A stretch of DNA of 64,000 bases from Oceanicella sp. SM1341 (GTDB taxonomy: Bacteria; Pseudomonadota; Alphaproteobacteria; Rhodobacterales; Rhodobacteraceae): assembly GCF_003448965.1 (NCBI RefSeq), contig NZ_QRGC01000008.1, forward strand, positions 1-64,000. Direction: 5' to 3'. The notes beneath the pieces are model-generated. The model ran no database searches, had not been told where the DNA came from, and saw nothing but the letters and a program-made list of their open reading frames with translations. Both the position numbers and the translations under genes were made by a program. Positions within the stretch are counted from its first letter, which is position 1. Each line of letters starts with the position of its first letter. Positions 36,415-45,501 of the stretch are shown one piece after another.

Positions 36415-36602
36415 ACGCCGGGGCTCCTGCCCTGCTCCGGCCGCCCCGGCGCGGGTGATGCCCGCGCCCCCGACCGGGCACCGAGTGTCGCCGCCTGTCG
36501 CGCGGCCTGATCGCCCTGCCCGTGGCGCCTGCCGCGGCGCCGCCCAGTTCTGAACCGGCCCGCGCGGCTTTGCCCGGCGGTGCCCCCGAGGAGACCGACC
36601 CG

Positions 36603-37313
36603 ATGAACGAAGCTACCCGCGAGATGCTGATGAACGTCTCCGTGGCCACGCTGGCCACGGCGCTGTTCAAGCGCGGCCTGCGCCACCAGGTGATCCAGGG
36701 CGTGCGGCCGCTGGGCTGGAAGGGGCGCAACATGGTGGGCCCCGCCTTCACCCTGCGCTACATCCCCGCGCGCGAGGACCGCAACGACATCTCGGTGTTC
36801 CGCAACGCCGACCACCCGCAACGCGTGGCGATCGAGAGCTGCCCCGAGGGGCACGTGCTGGTGATGGACAGCCGCAAGCAGGCGGATGCCGCCTCGGCCG
36901 GCGACATCCTGATCACCCGGCTGATGATGCGCGGCGGTGCCGGCGTGGTGACCGACGGCGGCTTCCGCGACGCGGCGACCATCGCCGGGCTGGAGATGCC
37001 GGCCTATCACACCCGCCCCTCCTCGCCGACCAACCTCACCAACAACGAGGCCATCGCCATCAACGAGCCCATCGCCTGCGGCGACGCGCCGGTGTTTCCC
37101 GGCGACATCATCGTGGGCGACGCGGATTGCGTGATCGTGCTCCCCGCCCATCTCGCCGACGAACTGGCCGCCGAGGCGAAGGAGATGACCGTCTACGAGG
37201 ATTTCGTGGTGGAACAGGTGAAGGGCGGTGCCGGGATCATCGGCCTCTACCCCTGCACGAAGGACGAGAACCGCGAGGCCTTCGAGGCCTGGCGCAAGAC
37301 GCAGGGCCGCTGA
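36603..37313 (+). CDS. RraA-family protein, HMG/CHA aldolase-like
   Basis: 236 residues. The RraA/aldolase-II core GGAGVVTDGGFRDAA (Arg/Asp pair for carboxylate and metal binding) and GDIIVGDADCVIVLPA are intact, consistent with a divalent-metal 4-hydroxy-2-oxo-acid aldolase or oxaloacetate decarboxylase rather than an RNase E inhibitor. It sits 188 bp after the DapA-like gene in the same direction and probably handles a downstream keto acid. Start is the ATG at 36603 with GAGGAG upstream. Confidence 0.8.
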   Translation: MNEATREMLMNVSVATLATALFKRGLRHQVIQGVRPLGWKGRNMVGPAFTLRYIPAREDRNDISVFRNADHPQRVAIESCPEGHVLVMDSRKQADAASAGDILITRLMMRGGAGVVTDGGFRDAATIAGLEMPAYHTRPSSPTNLTNNEAIAINEPIACGDAPVFPGDIIVGDADCVIVLPAHLADELAAEAKEMTVYEDFVVEQVKGGAGIIGLYPCTKDENREAFEAWRKTQGR

Positions 37314-37335
37314 GGGCGGCCCCTGCCCCGCGGGC

Positions 37336-38877
37336 TCATTCCGCCGGGCGGGGCTGCGGGGCGGGCGCCGGTGCGGGTGCGGCCATGTGCGCGGGCATCT
37401 GGACCGGCCTGAGCATCAGCGCCGCGGCGAGGCCGACGGCCGCGATGCCCGCAGCGGCGGCGTAGAGCCAGGTGAAAGCGTCGGAGAAGGCGAGCGCGAC
37501 GCCCCGTTGCGCCGCCTCCGGCAGGGCGGCCAGCGCGTCGGGGGCGATGGCCGCTCCCTCGCCGCCGGTGAAGTTCAGCCCGCTGCCCGCCAGGCTGGAG
37601 GAGATGATCGCGCCGTAGAGCGAGATCGCGAGCGCCGCGCCCGCCATGCGGCACAGGGTGACCGCGCCGGTGGCCGCGCCGATATCGGCCCGGGGGGCGG
37701 CGAGCTGCGCGCCCAGCACCGGCGCCTGCTGGCCCAGCCCCACGCCCGCGCCGTGCAGCAGCAGCGTGACCGCCACCATCCACAGCGGCGTGCCGGCGTG
37801 CAGCCGCGACATCACCAGCATCATCGCCACCGACAGCGCCAGCCCCGCCACCAGGAAGGGCTTGTACTGCCCCGTGCGCGAAATCAGCCGCCCGGCGCTG
37901 AGCGAGCCCGCCGCTATCCCCCCGGTGATGGCGATGAAGAACAGCCCGGCATGCGCGGGCGAGAGCCCGGTGGTCATCTGCAGGAACAGGGCGTGGAAAT
38001 TCACCATGCCGATGGCCACGCTGCCCGAGGTGAGCGCCACGACGAGCAGCAGCGGGAAGGTGGGGTCGCGGAACAGGCGCAGCGGCACGATCGGCTCGGG
38101 CGCGCGGCGCTCGACCAGCACCCAGGCGAAGGCGGCGAGCGCCGCGAGCCCCAGCACGCCGAGCGCCGCGGGGGTGAACATGCCGCCGAACACCTGCGCG
38201 CTGTCGGCCCAGAGCACCGTGCAGCCGATGGCAAGCGCCAGCACCGCGGCGCCGGCATAGTCGATCTTCGGCTGGCGCTGCGGGCGGTGGTTTTCCAGCA
38301 GCAGCCACAGCCCGGAGAGCGCCAGCACGCCGATGGGCAGGTTGACGAGGAAGATCGAGCGCCAGCCGAAGAGCTCGCTCATCGCCCCGCCCAGCGTGGG
38401 GCCCACCGAGCCCGAGGCCACCAGCACCAGGCTGGAGAAGCTCTGGTACTTCGCCCGCTCGCGCGGCTCGAACAGGTCGGCGTTGATCGAGAAGATCGAC
38501 ACCATGATGCCGCCGCCGCCCAGCCCCTGCAGCACCCGCGCCGCGATCAGGCTGTCCATCGACCAGGCCAGCCCGCAGGCCAGCGAGCCCACCGCGAAGA
38601 GCGCCACCGCGAACATCATCACGTACTTGCGCCCGAAGAGGTCGCCCAGCTTGCCGTAGACCGGCATCACCGAGCTCATCGCCAGCAGGTAGGCCGAGCT
38701 CACCCAGCCGAACTTCTCGATGGCGCCGAACCGGCCCACGATGGTGGGCAGCGCGGTGGAGACGATGGAATTGTCCAGCGTCGCCATGAACATCGACAGC
38801 ATCAGGAAGCAGAAGACGACGAGCCGGCGGCGGCGGGTCAGCCCCGAGGGGGTCTCGGGCGAGGAAAGCGGTGGCAT
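37336..38877 (-). CDS. MFS transporter, DHA2 (EmrB/QacA) family
   Basis: 513 residues with fourteen hydrophobic segments. Motif A (GKLGDLFGRKYVM), motif D1 (MATLDNSIVSTALPTI, with the membrane Asp) and motif C-like ASGSVGPTLGGAMSE are all present, marking a proton-driven drug or solute exporter. The MarR gene is divergent, with an inverted repeat between them, so export is probably induced by its substrate. Start ATG 38877 chosen; an in-frame ATG upstream overlaps the operator region and is unlikely. The C-terminal tail is Pro/Ala-rich. Confidence 0.88.
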   Translation of the reverse strand: MPPLSSPETPSGLTRRRRLVVFCFLMLSMFMATLDNSIVSTALPTIVGRFGAIEKFGWVSSAYLLAMSSVMPVYGKLGDLFGRKYVMMFAVALFAVGSLACGLAWSMDSLIAARVLQGLGGGGIMVSIFSINADLFEPRERAKYQSFSSLVLVASGSVGPTLGGAMSELFGWRSIFLVNLPIGVLALSGLWLLLENHRPQRQPKIDYAGAAVLALAIGCTVLWADSAQVFGGMFTPAALGVLGLAALAAFAWVLVERRAPEPIVPLRLFRDPTFPLLLVVALTSGSVAIGMVNFHALFLQMTTGLSPAHAGLFFIAITGGIAAGSLSAGRLISRTGQYKPFLVAGLALSVAMMLVMSRLHAGTPLWMVAVTLLLHGAGVGLGQQAPVLGAQLAAPRADIGAATGAVTLCRMAGAALAISLYGAIISSSLAGSGLNFTGGEGAAIAPDALAALPEAAQRGVALAFSDAFTWLYAAAAGIAAVGLAAALMLRPVQMPAHMAAPAPAPAPQPRPAE

Positions 38878-38956
38878 GAGAAACCCGGTGGATGAGTGAG
38901 GGCGGCGAGACGGGAGGCCGGGCCACGGGCGCTGCGCCGTGCGGGGCTCTTGCAAC

Positions 38957-38994
38957 ATATGTGCTGACAGCATATTTATGTCAACAGCACATAT
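38957..38994. promoter_or_regulatory. MarR operator candidate: 10-bp perfect inverted repeat
   Basis: ATATGTGCTG (38957-38966) and CAGCACATAT (38985-38994) are exact inverse copies, with a second nested TGACA/TGTCA and CAGCATAT half-site in the 18-bp spacer. It lies in an AT-rich island in the 145-bp divergent region between the MFS and MarR genes. Confidence 0.65.
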
Positions 38995-39022
38995 CTGCAA
39001 ATCTCCCTGCCGAAGGGCCGCC

Positions 39023-39559
39023 ATGACATCGAACATCCCCGCCGGGCCGGAGCAGGCCGCGCCTTCCGCCGTGCCGGAGGAGGACCTGGTCCGGATCTCC
39101 TCGGTCATCGGCCGCCTGCGGGTGCTCATCGGCCGGCGGGTGATCAGCCGGGTGGCGATCGAGAACGTGGCGCCGGGGGCAGAGCTCTCCTACATCGACG
39201 TGCTCTCCGTGGTGCCGCCGCATGGCCCGGGGGCCGCCGATGCGCTGGAGGGCACCACCGTGGGCGCGGTGGCGAAGGCGATGCGCATCGACCCCTCGCG
39301 CGCCAGCCGGCTGGTGTCGGACATGGTGGAGCGCGGGCTGCTCACCCGTGTCGCCTCGCCGAGCGACGCGCGCTCCAGCCTCGTGGTGCGCACCGGACTG
39401 GGCGAGCGGCTGCATGCCGAGCTGCACGCGGTGAAGCTGCGCCTGCTGCACGAGGTGCTGGAGGACTGGCCGGCCGAGGACGTGGCCCGCTTCGCCGAGC
39501 TGTTCGAGCGCTTCATCGGTCTCTGGGAAAACCGGATGGACCGCGCCGGCGGCGGCTGA
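39023..39559 (+). CDS. MarR-family transcriptional regulator
   Basis: 178 residues. Helix-rich with the MarR winged helix: TTVGAVAKAMRIDPSRASRLVS as recognition region and the wing VASPSDARSSLVVRT. Helices at both ends (PEEDLVRISSVIGRLRVLIG, RLLHEVLEDWPAEDVARFAELFERF) form the dimer interface. Start is the ATG at 39023 with AAGGGCCG upstream; the open frame further upstream runs through the operator. Divergent from the DHA2 exporter, which it should repress. From its stop to 39927 no gene is visible. Confidence 0.87.
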   Translation: MTSNIPAGPEQAAPSAVPEEDLVRISSVIGRLRVLIGRRVISRVAIENVAPGAELSYIDVLSVVPPHGPGAADALEGTTVGAVAKAMRIDPSRASRLVSDMVERGLLTRVASPSDARSSLVVRTGLGERLHAELHAVKLRLLHEVLEDWPAEDVARFAELFERFIGLWENRMDRAGGG

Positions 39560-39927
39560 GCCGCGGCCGGGCAAGGCGGTCGGCCCCCAAGCCCTCGCGG
39601 GGCCACCGGGGCCGGTGCCGATCCCGCGCCGGGGCGGGCAGGCCGCATGCGCGGGCGGCGGCACCCGGCCGTGCCGCCACAGCCCCGGGGCCGGGCCGGG
39701 CGGGAGCTGCCCGGGACCTGGCCGCAGCATTCCTGCGAAGCGGGCCGCGAAGGGCGCGCTCCGCCGACCCGAGAGGGGCCCCCGGCGCCGGGCGGGGCGG
39801 TGCTTTGCTGCAGGCAGGATTGCTGCCGAACCGTGTCGGCGCGCCTCCGACACGGGCGGTGCCGCCTCCACGCCCGGCCTCCCTCCGCCGGCGCGGGCTG
39901 CGGGGTGATCGGTGCGCCTCGGCCCGC

Positions 39928-40617
39928 TCAGCGCGGGTCGGGCTGGCCGGGGTCGAGCGGGCTGATCTCGTTGATATGGTGGCGGGTGAGGGCCTTCATG
40001 CGCCCGGTGTCGCGCGCCCGCAGCGCCTCGATCATCAGGAAATGGTCGCGCGAGGCGCGCTCGGCCTGGCTCACCGAGCTCCAGGGGTTGGGCACCCCGG
40101 CGGGGCCGCGGTGGCGCAGGGCGGTCATCTCCTCCACCAGAGTGCGGTTGGGGCAGATCGAGAGCAGGCGCAGGTGGAAGGCGCTGTTCGCCGCGGTCTG
40201 GGCGCGGCGGGGCCCCTCGGTGATGGCGCGGTCGAAGGCCTCGGCCAGGGCGTGCAGCTCGTCGATGTCGGCGTCGGTGATGCGCGCCATGATGCTGTCG
40301 AGCGCGTAGACCTCCAGCACGGTGCGGATCTCGCGGATCTCCGCCCGCAGCCCGCTGTCGGACTGCATCACCCGGTAGCCGCGATTGGGCAGGTGCTGCA
40401 CAAGGCGCCGCGTGCTCAGCCCCTCCAGCGCCCGTCGCACCGTGGGGCGCGAGACGCCGTACTGCTCCTCCAGGTCCACCAGCTTCAGCCAGGCCCCCGG
40501 CGCGTAGACGCCGTTCACGATGTCCTCGGCCAGCCTGTCGGTGAAGGGGGGGCGGTTGTCCTGCGGCATGTCGGCACCTCTCGCGCGTTTGGGCCGGAAC
40601 GTTTCGGCTCTGCTCAT
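39928..40617 (-). CDS. GntR-family transcriptional regulator (FCD type)
   Basis: 229 residues. The HTH begins around residue 25 (FTDRLAEDIVNGVYAPGAWLKLVDLEEQYGVSRPTVRRALEGLS), followed by an FCD-like helical domain (RAEIREIRTVLEVYALDSIMARITDADI, FHLRLLSICPN, RHHINEI). Start: ATG 40617 or the internal ATG at 40569; I kept the first. Divergent from the alpha/beta-hydrolase gene with two GCGC-centred palindromes in the AT-rich gap, so it should control that operon and possibly the peptide ABC genes beyond. Confidence 0.82.
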   Translation of the reverse strand: MSRAETFRPKRARGADMPQDNRPPFTDRLAEDIVNGVYAPGAWLKLVDLEEQYGVSRPTVRRALEGLSTRRLVQHLPNRGYRVMQSDSGLRAEIREIRTVLEVYALDSIMARITDADIDELHALAEAFDRAITEGPRRAQTAANSAFHLRLLSICPNRTLVEEMTALRHRGPAGVPNPWSSVSQAERASRDHFLMIEALRARDTGRMKALTRHHINEISPLDPGQPDPR

Positions 40618-40653
40618 AGATCATCGCGCGGGGCTTGCCAAACTGGAATAAAA

Positions 40654-40699
40654 ATTTGCGCAAATAATTTATCATATATTGACACACATAAATGCGCAT
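40654..40699. promoter_or_regulatory. Two GCGC-centred palindromes and TTGACA box between GntR and hydrolase genes
   Basis: ATTTGCGCAAAT at 40654-40665 is a perfect palindrome; ATGCGCAT at 40692-40699 is another, 35 bp further. TTGACA at 40679-40684 lies between them and reads toward the hydrolase gene. The whole 40640-40700 segment is AT-rich against its surroundings. Confidence 0.5.
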
Positions 40700-40732
40700 C
40701 GTTTCATCGGGGCAGGAGAACGGAGACCCCAC

Positions 40733-41593
40733 ATGCTGCCCCAGCTCACCGACGACGCCACCGCCCGCCGCCGCTCGCTCTACAAGCGCGGCAAGACCGC
40801 CTCCGTCGCCTGCAAGGCAGACCCGCGGTTCAGCTACATGCTCTATGTTCCGGAGATCGATCCCGCCGGCCCGCCGCCGGCACTGCTGGTGTCCATGCAC
40901 GGCACGGCGCGGCAGCAGGAGCTCTACCGCACGTCCTTCGCGGAGTTCGGCCAGTACAACAACTGCGTGGTGCTCGCCCCGCTCTTCCCCATCGGCGTGC
41001 GCGGCGACGACAATTCCGACGGCTACAAGTACATCCTCGAGGGCGACATCCGCTACGACGAGGTGCTGCTCGCCATGGTGGCCGAGGTGGAGGCGGCGCT
41101 GGGGGTGAGCTTCCCGCGCTTCATGCTGTTCGGCTTCTCGGGCGGCGGGCATTTCACCCACCGCTTCCTGTTCCTGCACGCGGACCGGCTGTCGGCCGCC
41201 TGCATCGGCTCGCCCGGCTCGGTGACCCTGCTCGACGACAGCCGCGACTGGTGGGTGGGCATCCGCAACGTGAAGGAGATGTTCGGGCTGGAGGTGGATT
41301 ACGACGCCCTCGCCCGGGTCGACGTCCACCTGGTGGTGGGCGCGGCCGATCTCGAGACCTGGGAGATCACCCACCAGCCCGGTTCGCAGCACTGGATGGA
41401 GGGCGCGAACGACGCCGGCGCCACCCGGATCGAGCGCAACACCGCGCTGATGAACTCGCTGAAGGCGCACGGGGTGCAGGCCACGCAATCCATCGCGCCG
41501 AACGTCTCGCATTCGATGACCGGGGTGCTGCCTTACGTGAAGGATTTCTTCCTCGCCCACCTGCAGCGCCAGCGCGCGAGGAAAGCGGCATGA
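40733..41593 (+). CDS. Alpha/beta hydrolase
   Basis: 286 residues. MLYVPEIDP and LLVSMHGTARQ give the oxyanion region, nucleophile elbow GFSGGGHF, a late His in NVSHSMTGV and likely Asp in VVGAADLETW. No signal peptide. It resembles esterase/PHB-depolymerase-like hydrolases acting on esters or amides, but the substrate is unknown. It is translationally coupled (ATGA overlap) to the C45-type hydrolase gene. SD is ACGGAGA before ATG 40733. Confidence 0.75.
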   Translation: MLPQLTDDATARRRSLYKRGKTASVACKADPRFSYMLYVPEIDPAGPPPALLVSMHGTARQQELYRTSFAEFGQYNNCVVLAPLFPIGVRGDDNSDGYKYILEGDIRYDEVLLAMVAEVEAALGVSFPRFMLFGFSGGGHFTHRFLFLHADRLSAACIGSPGSVTLLDDSRDWWVGIRNVKEMFGLEVDYDALARVDVHLVVGAADLETWEITHQPGSQHWMEGANDAGATRIERNTALMNSLKAHGVQATQSIAPNVSHSMTGVLPYVKDFFLAHLQRQRARKAA

Positions 41594-42702
41594 GCGTGTC
41601 CGCCCCCCCGATGATCGAGATCTCCGGCCCGCCGGAGGCCCGTGGCCGCCAGTATGGCGCGGCGGCCGACACCCGCATCCGGCGCGGTGCCGCCTTCTAC
41701 CAGTCGCTGCTCGAGCAGCGCGGGCTGAAATGGGGCGCGGTGATGGACACCACGCGCCTGCTGCTGGGCCGGATGGCCGAGCTGAGCCCCGTGCAGCACG
41801 CGGAGGTGCATGCCATCGCCGCCGGTGCCGGGCTCGACCCCGCCGAGGTGCTGCTGATCAACGCGCGCTCGGAGGTTCTGAATGCCGGAACGGTGGCGGT
41901 GCCGGCGGCGGAGCGCTCCGAGCTCGACGACGGCTGCACCGCCGCGGCGGTGCTGCCCGGGCGCTCGGCCAACGGCCGGCTGATCCACGGCCAGAACTGG
42001 GACTGGCGCCCGGAATGCGGCGAGGTGGCGGTGGTGCTCGTCGTGCGCCGCGCCGACGGGCCCGACCTGATGACCTATGTGGAGGCCGGCGGCCTCGCCC
42101 GCGCGGGCATGAACGCCAACGGCATCGCCATCACCGGCAACAACCTCTCCACCGATGACGAGAGCTGGTCGGCGCCGGGCATCGCGCTCTCGGTGGTCCG
42201 CCGCCTCGCGCTCGAGGCGGAGACCTATGCCGAGGCGCTGAACGCGGTGGCGCGCACCCCGCGCTCGATCTCCAACAACATGATGCTGAGCTGTGCCGGC
42301 CCCGAGGGCGACGCGATCAACCTCGAGACCACGCCCGGCGAGGTGTTCTGGGTGCTGCCCGAGGACGGGATCGTGACCCATGCCAACCATTTCGTCAGCC
42401 CCGCCGCCCGCGCCAAGCTGCGCGACGGCGGCGTGGTGGAGGGCATGGACAGCCTCTACCGTGACCGGCGGGTGCGCGCCCGGCTGGAGAAGGACGGCAG
42501 CGCCATCACGCTCGACAGTTTCAAGTCCGCCTTCGAGGACCGGTTCGGCCACCCCCGCGCCGTGCTGCGCACCCCGGACATGACCCGCACCAACCGGATC
42601 TCGGCCACCGTGGCCTCGATCATCATGGACGCGGAGGCGGGCGAGATGCACGTGCGCCAGCTGCCCTACGAGAACGAGGAGTACGTGACCTACAGGCTCT
42701 GA
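41590..42702 (+). CDS. C45-type Ntn hydrolase/acyltransferase
   Basis: 370 residues. Related to isopenicillin-N acyltransferase: DDGCTAAAV, with G115-C116 as the expected autocatalytic cleavage site that frees the N-terminal Cys nucleophile, then HGQNWDWRPE and MNANGIAITGNNL. Members cleave or transfer acyl groups on amides such as N-acyl amino acids and penicillins. No signal peptide. It overlaps the alpha/beta-hydrolase gene and precedes a peptide-type ABC importer by 270 bp, so imported peptide or N-acyl amides are probable substrates. A UUCG hairpin follows. Confidence 0.78.
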   Translation: MSVSAPPMIEISGPPEARGRQYGAAADTRIRRGAAFYQSLLEQRGLKWGAVMDTTRLLLGRMAELSPVQHAEVHAIAAGAGLDPAEVLLINARSEVLNAGTVAVPAAERSELDDGCTAAAVLPGRSANGRLIHGQNWDWRPECGEVAVVLVVRRADGPDLMTYVEAGGLARAGMNANGIAITGNNLSTDDESWSAPGIALSVVRRLALEAETYAEALNAVARTPRSISNNMMLSCAGPEGDAINLETTPGEVFWVLPEDGIVTHANHFVSPAARAKLRDGGVVEGMDSLYRDRRVRARLEKDGSAITLDSFKSAFEDRFGHPRAVLRTPDMTRTNRISATVASIIMDAEAGEMHVRQLPYENEEYVTYRL

Positions 42703-42738
42703 CCCCGGGCCCCGCCCGGGCGGCTTGCAGCCCTGCCC

Positions 42739-42756
42739 GACCGGCTTCGGCCGGTC
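42739..42756 (+). terminator. GC hairpin with UUCG tetraloop
   Basis: GACCGGC-TTCG-GCCGGTC, a perfect 7-bp stem closed by a UUCG loop, 36 bp after the C45 gene. There is no long U-run, but the stable fold makes it a good terminator or RNA 3' end before the ABC operon. Confidence 0.6.
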
Positions 42757-42972
42757 AGAACCAAGATGATGCCGGCCCCGGCCGGTCACATCGAGTTCCT
42801 GCCGCTGCCTGCCGGCGGGAGCAGCCCAGGGCCGGCGCCAGACCGGCCGTCCAGAAGAAAGCCCGGCCGGGGCTGCCCGGCCACCTGAAAGCGCTCGCCG
42901 GGCCCCGTGCCCGGCAGATGTCCGGACCGGGGCACACCCCGGCTTCACGCCCGAACCAACAGGGGTCACACC

Positions 42973-44520
42973 ATGAAAACCATTGCCATGGCGACGGGCT
43001 CTGCCGTCGCGGCCGCCCTCCTTGCCACCGCCGTTCCGGCAGTTGCCGACACGGTGCTCAACGTCGCCTTCGTGCAGGACATCCGCGGCACCCAGCCCGG
43101 CGTGGACCGCGACGGGCAGACCGACACTGTGCAGATGCACGTGGTCGAGGGGCTGGTGGCCTATGCCACCGATTTCTCGGTGAAGCCGATGCTGGCCGAG
43201 AGCATCGAGGAGAGCGAGGACGGGCTCACCTACACCTTCCCGCTGCGCCACGGCGTGACATTCCACAACGGCGCCGAGATGACCGCCGAGGAGGTGAAAT
43301 GGTCCTGGGACCGCTACATGGACCCGGCGACCAACTGGCGCTGCCGCTCGTATTTCTCCGGCGAGGACGGCCCGGAGGTGACGGCGATGGAGGTGGTCGA
43401 CCCCTACACGGTGCGCTTCACCCTCGCCTCGCCCTCGGCGACCTTCCTCGGCAATCTCGCGCGCTTCGACTGCGGCTCCACCGCCGTTCTGCACCCGGAT
43501 TCGGTGGATGCGGAGGGCAACTGGGTGGCGCCGGTGGGCACCGGCCCCTTCACCTTCGGCGACATCCGCCCCGGCCAGTACGTCGAGCTGCTGAAGTTCC
43601 CCGACTACGTCTCGCGCACCGATGAGCCCGACGGCTATGCCGGCGCGAAGGAGGCGCTGGTCGACCGGGTGCGCTTCAACATCCTGCCGGAGGCCGCGGT
43701 GAAGAAGACCGCCTTCCTCGCCGGTGACCTCGACATCTCCACCATCGACCCCTCCGACATCGACGAGATCGAGGCCGCGCCGGGCAACGTGGTGCAGACC
43801 GTGCAGACCGCCGTCTGGGACGCGATCCTGATCAACACGCGTGACCCGCTCCTGTCGGACAAGCGCATCCGCAAGGCGATCGCGCTCTCCATCGACCCCG
43901 AGCAGATGGTCGCGGTGGTGACGGAAGGCAAGGGCAGCCCCAACCCCTCGCCGGTGCCGCCCATGTCGGCCTTCTACGGCGAGACGGAGGCGAAGGGCAT
44001 CGGCTATGACCCCGAGCAGGCGAAGGCCCTGCTGGAGGAGGCGGGCTACGACGGCGCGCCGATCACCATCCTCACCAACCGCCGCGCGGGGGGCTATTTC
44101 GAGCGCGCGCTCGTCGCCCAGGCGATGATGGCCGAGGTGGGGCTGAACGCGCAGCTCGAGACCATGGAATGGGGCACCCAGCTCGACAAGTACGTGACCG
44201 GCGACTACCAGATGCAGTCCTTCGCCTATTCCACCCGGCTCGACCCGGCGCTGAGCTTCGAGATGATCACCGGCGACCACCCGCGCAAGGTGTTCCGCAC
44301 CCCCGAGGCGATGGAGCTGGTCGAGCAGGCGATGACCGTCTCCGAGCCGGCGAAGCGCCAGGCGATCATCGACCAGCTGCACGAGGCCTTCCTCGAGGAG
44401 GTGCCGGCGATCAGCGTCAACCACCGGGTGATGTTCTACGCCATGAAGGACCATGTCTCCGGCTTCCGGGGCTGGGGTGCGGCGAAGGAGATCTACTGGA
44501 ACGTCGGCCTGGCCGAGTGA
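42973..44520 (+). CDS. Peptide-type ABC transporter substrate-binding protein (DppA/OppA family)
   Basis: 515 residues with a signal peptide (MKTIAMATGSAVAAALLA to AVA). Family marks are VQMHVVEGLVAYATDF, FPLRHGVTFHNGAEMTAEEV, VAPVGTGPFTF and RKAIALSIDPEQMV. It should bind a di- or oligopeptide-like ligand in the periplasm; the upstream C45 hydrolase hints at an acylated amide. First gene of the ABC operon (permease B, permease C, fused ATPase). Confidence 0.88.
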   Translation: MKTIAMATGSAVAAALLATAVPAVADTVLNVAFVQDIRGTQPGVDRDGQTDTVQMHVVEGLVAYATDFSVKPMLAESIEESEDGLTYTFPLRHGVTFHNGAEMTAEEVKWSWDRYMDPATNWRCRSYFSGEDGPEVTAMEVVDPYTVRFTLASPSATFLGNLARFDCGSTAVLHPDSVDAEGNWVAPVGTGPFTFGDIRPGQYVELLKFPDYVSRTDEPDGYAGAKEALVDRVRFNILPEAAVKKTAFLAGDLDISTIDPSDIDEIEAAPGNVVQTVQTAVWDAILINTRDPLLSDKRIRKAIALSIDPEQMVAVVTEGKGSPNPSPVPPMSAFYGETEAKGIGYDPEQAKALLEEAGYDGAPITILTNRRAGGYFERALVAQAMMAEVGLNAQLETMEWGTQLDKYVTGDYQMQSFAYSTRLDPALSFEMITGDHPRKVFRTPEAMELVEQAMTVSEPAKRQAIIDQLHEAFLEEVPAISVNHRVMFYAMKDHVSGFRGWGAAKEIYWNVGLAE

Positions 44521-44556
44521 CCGGCTGACCCCCCTCCGAGACGAAAGGCGGCACCC

Positions 44557-45501
44557 ATGTGGCTCTACGTCCTCAAGCGCATCCTGATGGGGCTGCCGAC
44601 CCTGTTCCTCGTCGCGGTGATCGTGTTCGCGCTGGTGCGGCTGATCCCGGGCGACCCGGCGCAGCTGATGCTGGGCGACCTCGCCGACGAGCAGTCCCTC
44701 GCCGCGATGCGCGCCCGGCTGGGGCTGGACCAGCCGATCCCGCTGCAGTTCCTCATCTGGCTGGGCGACATCCTGCGCGGCGAGTTCGGCCACTCGATCC
44801 GCACCGGCGAGGCGGTGCTGCCCACCATCATGGGCCGCTTCTCGGTGACGGCGAGCGTGGTGGTCTTCGCCGTGCTCGCCGCCATGCTGGTGGCCGCCCC
44901 CGCCGGGCTGATCGCGGCGCGTTTCCAGAACCGGCGGCTCGATTTCGGCATCATCCTCACGGCGATCATCAGCCTGTCGATGCCCAGTTTCTGGGTGGGG
45001 CTGATGCTGCTGCTGCTCTTCGGGGTCACGCTGGGCTGGCTGCCCACCATCGGCTACGTGGGGCTCGACGAGGACCTCGGCCGGGGCCTGCTCTACCTCA
45101 TCATGCCGGTGGTGGCGCTGGCGCTCACCGAGATCGGCGTGCTCACCCGGATGATGCGCTCCTCCGCGCTCGAGGTGCTGCGGCTGGAATATGTCACCCA
45201 TGCCCGGGCCAAGGGCCTCTCGGAGGGTGCCGTGCTCACCCGGCACGTGTTCAGGAACGCCGCCGGCCCCTCGCTCACGCTGCTGGGGCTGATCCTCGCC
45301 TCGCTGCTCGGCGGCGCCACGGTCACCGAGACCGTGTTCAGCCTGCCGGGCATCGGGAAACTCATCGTCGACAGCATCTATGCCCGGGACTACCCGGTGC
45401 TGCAGGGCGCGCTGCTGCTGGTGGCCTCGGTCTACGTGATCGTGAACCTGGTGGTCGACCTGCTCTACACGGTGCTCGACCCGCGGGTGCGCCTGTCATG
45501 A
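44557..45501 (+). CDS. ABC transporter permease (DppB type)
   Basis: 314 residues with six hydrophobic helices. N-terminal LKRILMGLPTLFLVAVIVFALVR and RLIPGDPAQLMLG are typical DppB features, and the EAA loop YVTHARAKGLSEGAVLTRH sits before the last helices. It forms the inner-membrane channel with the DppC-type gene, which overlaps it by four bases. Confidence 0.92.
   Translation: MWLYVLKRILMGLPTLFLVAVIVFALVRLIPGDPAQLMLGDLADEQSLAAMRARLGLDQPIPLQFLIWLGDILRGEFGHSIRTGEAVLPTIMGRFSVTASVVVFAVLAAMLVAAPAGLIAARFQNRRLDFGIILTAIISLSMPSFWVGLMLLLLFGVTLGWLPTIGYVGLDEDLGRGLLYLIMPVVALALTEIGVLTRMMRSSALEVLRLEYVTHARAKGLSEGAVLTRHVFRNAAGPSLTLLGLILASLLGGATVTETVFSLPGIGKLIVDSIYARDYPVLQGALLLVASVYVIVNLVVDLLYTVLDPRVRLS

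Noticed and set aside
36603-37313. RNase E inhibitor RraA
   Set aside because: The Arg/Asp aldolase residues are kept and the context is catabolic; length exceeds the E. coli regulator.
38957-38994. Terminal inverted repeat of a mobile element
   Set aside because: No transposase or target duplication; position between divergent exporter and MarR genes explains it as an operator.
41533-45246. Long minus-strand open frame opposite the C45, binding-protein and permease genes
   Set aside because: Shadow of three clear plus-strand genes; composition His/Arg/Gly-rich without motifs.
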